A stretch of 64,000 bases of DNA. Origin: DATAEE01 sp036258175. GTDB lineage: Bacteria > Acidobacteriota > Vicinamibacteria > Vicinamibacterales > 2-12-FULL-66-21. The DNA lies in NCBI GenBank assembly GCA_036258175.1, contig DATAEE010000161.1, positions 1 through 64,000 on the forward strand, given 5' to 3'. Made by a program: the position numbers and the translations under genes. The notes below the pieces were generated by a model, which was not told the DNA's origin, did not search any database, and saw nothing but the letters and a program-made list of their open reading frames with translations. Positions 59,937 to 64,000 of this stretch are shown one piece after another. Position 1 is the first letter of the stretch; every line of letters starts with the position of its first letter.

Positions 59937-61402
59937 TCGTGTTGGGCCGGCCTGAACGCCGACCCCTCCATTCGCGCTCTGGCCGCCTCGTCGAACAATC
60001 CGGCCCGAGGCGTCAAACCGGTCCACCACTCGAACTGTCGCTCCGCCTGCGCGACGAGCATCGGCAAACCGCCGAGCGTGCGGCAGCCGGCGCGCTGCGC
60101 GTCGGACATCAAGCGCGTCACCGGCGGCCAGTAGACGAGGTCGTACACGAGCGACCCGCCCGCAAGCAGCCGCGGATCGATCGGCGATGCCTCGTCGAAG
60201 CCGTCCATGCCGACAGGCGTCGTGTTCACGAGCACCTGCCAGCTGCCCGCAGGCGGTGGGAAGGGCGTCACGGTTCCGCGGCCCAGCGCTGCGATCGCAG
60301 CGGCCGCGTCAGGCCGTCGCGCCGACACCGACAGGATCGCTCCCGCGTCCGAGAGTGCAACCACCGCCGCACGGGCCGCACCACCGGCTCCGAGGATCGT
60401 GACCAGTCTGCCGTGGAGAATCGTCCCGCTCTTCAGCGGTGCGAGGAATCCGGCCACGTCAGTGTTCGTCGCTTCCCATCCGTCTCCGACGCGCCGCAGT
60501 GTATTAAGCGCGCCAACCCGAGCAGCCACCGCATCGACGCGCCCGACCCGCGACATCAGATCGACTTTCAGCGGCGCGGTCACGCTCATGCCCATCACGT
60601 CGAAGAGCGCCGCCCCTTCGAGCGCGTCGTCTGCATCCGTGGCGTCGAGCGGAACATAGACGGCATCTATGCCGGCGTCCGCGAACCCCGCGTTGTGCAT
60701 GATCGGCGAGAGCGAATGGAATACGGGTGAACCGACGATGCCGTACACATCCGTGTTGGCGGTTACGCGGCGAACATGAAACTCATCGATCATCTTCGCG
60801 GCTGGCACCTGGCCGACGGCGGCTTCTCCTCCTGCATACGTCCAGGCGGATCCGAGGCGCGCCGAAAGCACGCGGGTCGCGAGCCCTCGTGGTCCCATAC
60901 CCAGCAACACCGCCCGATCGCCCTTGATCCGTTCGCTCAACGCGATCAGCGGAGCGAGCTCGCTCAGCCGCCGCGGCTCGACCGCGATCTTTACGACTCC
61001 GGCGCCGGTCGACCGCATCGCGCGATAGCGTTCGTCGAGATCGGCTGGTACGCCGTCGAAAACATGGTTCGAGACGATGACGCGGTCGCGGCGGACGCCT
61101 GTCACGAGCTCGTCGAATCCAGCGCGCCATTCGACGTCGACGTGATCGGCCCCCGCGTCGAGGGCGGACGCCAGGAGTCGGCGCCGGGCGTCTTCCGGCC
61201 CATCGAACCGCCCACCTTCCCACGCCGGATGGCACGCCACGATGACCGGGGTGGTTCGCCCGGCAACCGCGCCTGCCGGATCGCCGTCAGAGACACCATC
61301 GAGCCGGACCTCGACAAGATCGGCAAGGCCCGACGCGGCATCGCGCCGCGCCCGCACCTCGGCCATCGTCGATCCGGTCACGGTGATGCAGAGACGCGTC
61401 AT
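59933..61402 (-). CDS. aroDE: Bifunctional 3-dehydroquinate dehydratase (type I)/shikimate dehydrogenase
   Basis: The 489-residue protein fuses AroD (about 1-215; EVRLD, SNHVF active His, VVKIAVEP Schiff-base lysine) to AroE (about 218-489; GSPVFHSLSPIMHNAGF, SVTAPLKVDL with catalytic lysine, NTDVAGF with catalytic aspartate, and GAGGAARAAV for NADP binding). It catalyses successive steps, 3-dehydroquinate to 3-dehydroshikimate to shikimate. The plant and some chlamydial enzymes are fused the same way. Its ATG directly follows the U-tract of the attenuator. Confidence 0.96.
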   Translation of the reverse strand: MTRLCITVTGSTMAEVRARRDAASGLADLVEVRLDGVSDGDPAGAVAGRTTPVIVACHPAWEGGRFDGPEDARRRLLASALDAGADHVDVEWRAGFDELVTGVRRDRVIVSNHVFDGVPADLDERYRAMRSTGAGVVKIAVEPRRLSELAPLIALSERIKGDRAVLLGMGPRGLATRVLSARLGSAWTYAGGEAAVGQVPAAKMIDEFHVRRVTANTDVYGIVGSPVFHSLSPIMHNAGFADAGIDAVYVPLDATDADDALEGAALFDVMGMSVTAPLKVDLMSRVGRVDAVAARVGALNTLRRVGDGWEATNTDVAGFLAPLKSGTILHGRLVTILGAGGAARAAVVALSDAGAILSVSARRPDAAAAIAALGRGTVTPFPPPAGSWQVLVNTTPVGMDGFDEASPIDPRLLAGGSLVYDLVYWPPVTRLMSDAQRAGCRTLGGLPMLVAQAERQFEWWTGLTPRAGLFDEAARARMEGSAFRPAQHE

Positions 61403-61440
61403 AAAACAAAAAGCCTCTCCAACCAGCGGCTGAAGAGGCT
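61403..61440 (-). terminator. Intrinsic terminator of the aromatic operon attenuator (segments 3:4)
   Basis: On the minus strand, AGCCTCTTC (61440-61432) pairs with GGAGAGGCT (61420-61412), with an 11-base loop, followed by TTTTTGTTTT (61412-61403). The 9-bp stem (one G-U) and U-tract form a classical Rho-independent terminator ending right at the aroDE ATG. The identical GGAGAGGCT in segment 2 can compete for AGCCTCTTC. Confidence 0.85.
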
Positions 61441-61532
61441 CATCAAGCTCCCGAACTTTGTAATGCGCTCAGCTAGAGCGCGCAGCCTCTCCCGCCTCGT
61501 GGGAATACCACCACCAATACTGCCCGGCGGGA
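61432..61532 (-). promoter_or_regulatory. Attenuator switch: segments 1, 2 and 3
   Basis: Segment 1 TCCCGCC (61532-61526) is complementary to GGCGGGA (61496-61490), the first part of segment 2. Segment 2 also contains GGAGAGGCT (61492-61484), complementary to segment 3 AGCCTCTTC (61440-61432), with which it forms the antiterminator. Thus 1:2 plus 3:4 (termination) and 2:3 (read-through) are exclusive. The Trp codons lie between segments 1 and 2, where a stalled ribosome covers segment 1 and frees segment 2. This is derived by eye and not energy-scored. Confidence 0.8.
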
Positions 61533-61549
61533 AAGAACGCGGTCGGCAT
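61469..61549 (-). CDS. trpL: Aromatic amino acid leader peptide (attenuator leader)
   Basis: A 26-codon frame begins ATG at 61549 and stops with TGA at 61471-61469. The peptide contains MPTAFFPAGQYWWWYSHE, so two Phe, two Tyr and three consecutive Trp in a very short peptide: 7 aromatic out of 26 residues, far above chance. Segment 1 of the attenuator is in its Phe-Pro-Ala codons and the Trp run sits between segments 1 and 2. Ribosome stalling at scarce Trp-tRNA, and perhaps Tyr or Phe, would favour the antiterminator. There is no clear Shine-Dalgarno sequence, and the putative promoter ends only about ten bases upstream, so the message may be leaderless. Confidence 0.85.
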   Translation of the reverse strand: MPTAFFPAGQYWWWYSHEAGEAARSS

Positions 61550-61559
61550 GAGCCCGGAC

Positions 61560-61588
61560 ACGATAACAGACCGACCTTAAGGGGTCAA
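61560..61588 (-). promoter_or_regulatory. Candidate promoter for the aromatic operon
   Basis: On the minus strand TTGACC (61588-61583) and TATCGT (61565-61560) are spaced by 17 bases. Transcription would start around 61553, leaving the leader ATG within about four bases of the 5-prime end. An alternative -10, TATAAG at 61621-61616, would give a longer leader. Confidence 0.5.
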
Positions 61589-61617
61589 ACGGCCGGAACC
61601 GGCGCGGTGGGCTGTCT

Positions 61618-61623
61618 TATAAT
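61618..61623 (+). promoter_or_regulatory. Perfect -10 element TATAAT upstream of the S55-like gene
   Basis: TATAAT occupies 61618-61623, 10 bases before the ATG at 61634. The -35 region is poor. If used, the transcript would have almost no leader, as for the divergent leader peptide. Confidence 0.4.
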
Positions 61624-61633
61624 GGTTCTACTC

Positions 61634-63490
61634 ATGAGCAAATTCCGCCTGGTGAGCCTGGCGCTCGCGCTGGCGACGCTGGGGCTGGCAACCGTGCCGG
61701 CTTCGACGACGCTCATGGGTCTCGACGAAGTTCGCCCCGGCATGACGGGCGTCGGCCGCACGGTCTTCGACGGCGATCGCCGCGAGGAATTCAAAGTCCA
61801 CATCCTCGGCGTCCTCAGGAACGTCGTCGGGCCTCAGCGGCATCTAATCCTTGCGCGCCTGGAAGGCGGACCGCTCGACCGGACCGGCGTGATGCAGGGC
61901 ATGAGCGGAAGTCCTGTTTACGTGGACGGCCGGCTGATCGGCGCGGTGTCGTACTCGATCGGCGCGTTCTCGAAGGAACCGATTGCTGGGATTACCCCGA
62001 TCAACGAGATGACCGAGACGGCCGCCCTCGCCGAGCGGCGACCGGCAATCGCACGTCAGGATATCGAGCTGCCGCTGACGCGGGAAGGTCTGGCAGCGGC
62101 GCTTCGAAAAGCGTTTCAGCGCACGCGGCCCTTCGCCGAACGGCCCGGGGATGTCGACGCGCTTGGTCTGCCTGCCGGAGACGCAGGACGTCTCGGCGCA
62201 CTCCTGCGGCCAATCGCGACTCCTGTCGTGATGGGCGGATTCGATGACACGACGGCATCGCTCGTGGGCGGCGCCTTCTCGGATGCGGGATTCCTTCCGA
62301 TCAACGCCGGTGCGTGGCACGAGGCTTTAGCCTCGCCACAGAAGTCGGACTCTTCTGAGAAGCTGGAGCCCGGCGACGCAGTCGGCGTGAGCCTAATCAC
62401 CGGGGATCTCGAGTTTGGCGGCACAGGCACCGTCACGCACGTGGACGGCGATCGCGTGTACGCGTTTGGCCACCCGTTCTTCAACCTCGGCCCGACGCAG
62501 TTTCCGATGACCCGCGCGCGCGTGTACTCGCTCCTGCCGAGCCTCATGAACTCGTTCAAGATCACGGCAATGGGCCAGACCATCGGCACGTTCGAGCAGG
62601 ATCGGGCGACGACGATCGCCGGACGCCTTGGTGCCGGCCCCGCGATGATCCCGATCCGGTTGTCGCTCGCCTCCGAGCGCGGCATTCGCAAGACGTTCAC
62701 GTTCAATGTCGTCAACGATCAGCTCTTTACACCGCTCCTGACGTTCGTGACCGTCTTCAACACCCTCGGATCCTACGAACGACAGTTCGGTGCCGCTACC
62801 TACACCATCAGCGGCAAGGCGCGAGTCAAGGGGCACTCCGACGTCGCGTTCGAGAACCTCTTCACGGGCGACACGTCGCTCTCGGGCGCGGCGACCTACA
62901 TCGCCGGACCGATCACGATGCTGCTCGCGAATGACCTCGAGAAGATTCAGATTGACGGTCTCGACATCACGGTGGCCTCGGCTGAGGAGCCGCGCAGCGC
63001 AACGCTGGAGCGCGTGTGGCTCGACGATGCGCGGCCGCGGGCGGGACGGACGTCGACGCTCAAAGTGCTGACGCGGACGTATCGCGGCGAGGAGCGGGTG
63101 CGGTCGCTTCCCATCGAGATTCCACCGCATGCCTCCGGTTCGCTGACGCTGCTCGTTTCTGACGGCGCCTCGCTGACGCAGTGGGAACAGCGTGAGGCGC
63201 GGCGGCCCATGCCGGCGCAGAGCGTGGCCCAGATGATTCGCACCTTCAACAACAGCCGGAAGAACAACCGGTTGTATGTGCGCCTGGTCAGCGCCGGCCC
63301 GGGCGCGATTGTCGAGGGCGAGTCGCTGCCGGCGCTGCCGCCGAGCGTCCTCGCGGTGCTCGAAGCGGACCGGAATGGCGGCAGCTTCGTACCTCTGCGC
63401 AACGCCGTCATCGGTGAATGGGAGATTCCAACCGACGTCGCCGTTCTCGGTTCGCGACAGCTCTCGATTGCGGTCGAGCCGTCGCGATGA
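61634..63490 (+). CDS. SpoIVB peptidase S55-like exported protein with permuted motif order
   Basis: The 618-residue product has a signal peptide (FRLVSLALALATLGLATVPAS) and an S55-like region with the GMSGSPVYVDGRLIGAVSY serine segment (Ser93 the likely nucleophile) near the N-terminus, and the AFGHPFFNLG histidine segment (about residue 280) downstream. In SpoIVB the histidine segment precedes the serine segment, so the order is inverted here. Residues 228-234 (WHEALAS) are encoded within a palindromic repeat. A C-terminal region of about 200 residues is beta-rich. Divergent from the aromatic leader, and overlapping the propeller gene by four bases. Confidence 0.82.
   Translation: MSKFRLVSLALALATLGLATVPASTTLMGLDEVRPGMTGVGRTVFDGDRREEFKVHILGVLRNVVGPQRHLILARLEGGPLDRTGVMQGMSGSPVYVDGRLIGAVSYSIGAFSKEPIAGITPINEMTETAALAERRPAIARQDIELPLTREGLAAALRKAFQRTRPFAERPGDVDALGLPAGDAGRLGALLRPIATPVVMGGFDDTTASLVGGAFSDAGFLPINAGAWHEALASPQKSDSSEKLEPGDAVGVSLITGDLEFGGTGTVTHVDGDRVYAFGHPFFNLGPTQFPMTRARVYSLLPSLMNSFKITAMGQTIGTFEQDRATTIAGRLGAGPAMIPIRLSLASERGIRKTFTFNVVNDQLFTPLLTFVTVFNTLGSYERQFGAATYTISGKARVKGHSDVAFENLFTGDTSLSGAATYIAGPITMLLANDLEKIQIDGLDITVASAEEPRSATLERVWLDDARPRAGRTSTLKVLTRTYRGEERVRSLPIEIPPHASGSLTLLVSDGASLTQWEQREARRPMPAQSVAQMIRTFNNSRKNNRLYVRLVSAGPGAIVEGESLPALPPSVLAVLEADRNGGSFVPLRNAVIGEWEIPTDVAVLGSRQLSIAVEPSR
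62313..62339. repeat. Dispersed palindrome, copy C (in frame inside the S55-like gene)
   Basis: GTGGC-AC-GAGGCT-TT-AGCCTC-GCCAC is an 11-bp hairpin with a 2-base bulge at 62314-62339. Bases 62313-62335 equal the reverse complement of 1258-1280, a 23-base exact match between an intergenic palindrome and coding sequence. It encodes WHEALAS. Confidence 0.8.
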
Positions 63491-64000
63491 CGCGGCGGGT
63501 CCTGCCGGTCCTTGCCGGACTCCTCCTCGCATTGACGCTCCGCTCCGACGCCGCGTCGCCGACCTTCTGGCTGGTCGCGACTCAGGCCGACTTCCTGCGC
63601 GGAGAGGCGGATCACCTTTCAATCGACAGCGACGGCCGACTCGCGCTGGGACCGGCGACCGAGCTCGTGGCTGAAACCACCGCACCGTTCCTGTGGACAC
63701 TTGTTCCCGCTCCTGACGGTGGGTACTGGGCCGGCAGCGGGAACGAGGGAAAGGTCTATCGCGTCGATCGTGCCGGCAAGCTGACCGAGTTCTTCGACGC
63801 GCCAGAGCTCGAGGTCCACGCCCTCGCACCAGCTCCAGGTGGCGGCTTGTTCGTCGGTACTTCTCCCGACGGCAAGGTGTATCGCGTCGACGGGCCCGGC
63901 AAGTCGCAGGTGTTGTTCGATCCCGAAGACAAATACATCTGGTCGCTCGCTGCTGACCGCGACGGATCGGTGTACGTCGGCACTGGCGACAAAGGGGTCA
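63487..64000 (+). CDS. Beta-propeller/WD40-like exported protein (partial)
   Basis: The frame starts at an ATG overlapping the S55-like stop by four bases (ATGA) and is open to the window edge, 171 residues so far. A signal peptide (RVLPVLAGLLLALTLRSDAA) leads to repeated blades of the form GYWAGSGNEGKVYRVD, GGLFVGTSPDGKVYRVD and GSVYVGTGDKG, consistent with a six- or seven-bladed propeller. Coupling to the S55-like gene suggests a shared envelope pathway. The C-terminus is not visible. Confidence 0.85.
   Translation, partial: MTRRVLPVLAGLLLALTLRSDAASPTFWLVATQADFLRGEADHLSIDSDGRLALGPATELVAETTAPFLWTLVPAPDGGYWAGSGNEGKVYRVDRAGKLTEFFDAPELEVHALAPAPGGGLFVGTSPDGKVYRVDGPGKSQVLFDPEDKYIWSLAADRDGSVYVGTGDKGV

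Noticed and set aside
60776..61633. N-terminal extension of the S55-like frame upstream of 61634
   Set aside because: It overlaps aroDE and the attenuator on the other strand and lacks a family match; the signal peptide starts at 61634.
62393..63829. Minus-strand frame of 478 codons opposite the S55-like and propeller genes
   Set aside because: Shadow frame; the plus-strand genes have signal peptides and coupling.

Overview
The window is a GC-rich bacterial chromosome segment, densely packed with short or overlapping gene junctions and frequent GTG/TTG starts. Gene content points to Acidobacteriota, probably the Vicinamibacteria lineage: a PQQ/GMC-type redox gene with a Tat small subunit, an SpoIVB-S55-like protein in a non-sporulation context, an archaeal-style ATP-dependent DNA ligase, GT-C glycosyltransferases, an Omp85-like barrel (so a Gram-negative envelope) and dispersed GC-rich palindromes. 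The taxonomic call is inference; no rRNA is present. No tRNA, rRNA, CRISPR array, phage or insertion sequence was recognised. No stretch over 300 bases lacks a gene. LAYOUT. 1-5.6 kb: zinc-dependent phospholipase C-like protein (runs off the left edge), creatininase, cytochrome P450, a RodZ-like membrane protein, a monooxygenase-like protein, then KdpE. 5.6-8.7 kb: kdpD and rho, translationally coupled behind a near-consensus promoter. 8.7-11.6 kb: tripartite tricarboxylate transporter with TctC and TctB fused. 11.6-25.5 kb: DNA ligase, CoA-binding protein, GT87 glycosyltransferase, sulfurtransferase, AmrS-type radical SAM enzyme, GlcD, aminotransferase, coaD, rsmD, recG, M28 peptidase. 25.6-34.6 kb: GMC oxidoreductase pair, a three-gene HTTM/GT-C membrane cluster, a GT2, and an ECF sigma/anti-sigma/Spy-like operon. 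34.7-43.8 kb, plus strand: lexA, DUF3467, nth, zincin-like metallopeptidase, ksgA, RNase J, ftsK, AmiC-type amidase (genome maintenance, RNA processing, division). 43.8-45.8 kb: PepA and a secreted PKD-like protein. 45.8-61.6 kb, minus strand: one uninterrupted run headed by a leader peptide and attenuator, then aroDE, trpE, trpG, trpD, trpC, trpF, trpB, trpA, aroQ, aroF, tyrA, followed by GNAT, acetoacetyl-CoA synthetase, JAMM protease, Omp85-like protein and a DUF4390-like protein. 61.6-64 kb: S55-like protein and the start of a beta-propeller. HOW IT WORKS TOGETHER. The aromatic block carries DAHP synthase, dehydroquinate dehydratase/shikimate dehydrogenase, chorismate mutase, prephenate dehydrogenase and the full tryptophan branch. 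It is preceded by a 26-codon leader ORF with Phe-Phe and a Tyr-Trp-Trp-Trp-Tyr run, and by RNA segments that can form mutually exclusive 1:2, 2:3 and 3:4 pairings ending in a U-tract. This is a textbook ribosome-mediated attenuator, apparently reading several aromatic amino acids and controlling a whole supraoperon; it is the most interesting feature. A second theme is a family of short palindromes (GGCTAAAGCC-like cores and relatives) between genes and, in at least two cases, in frame inside coding sequence, with a related 26-bp tandem/inverted repeat cluster between rsmD and recG. A third is an apparent circular permutation of the S55 domain at 61.6-63.5 kb.
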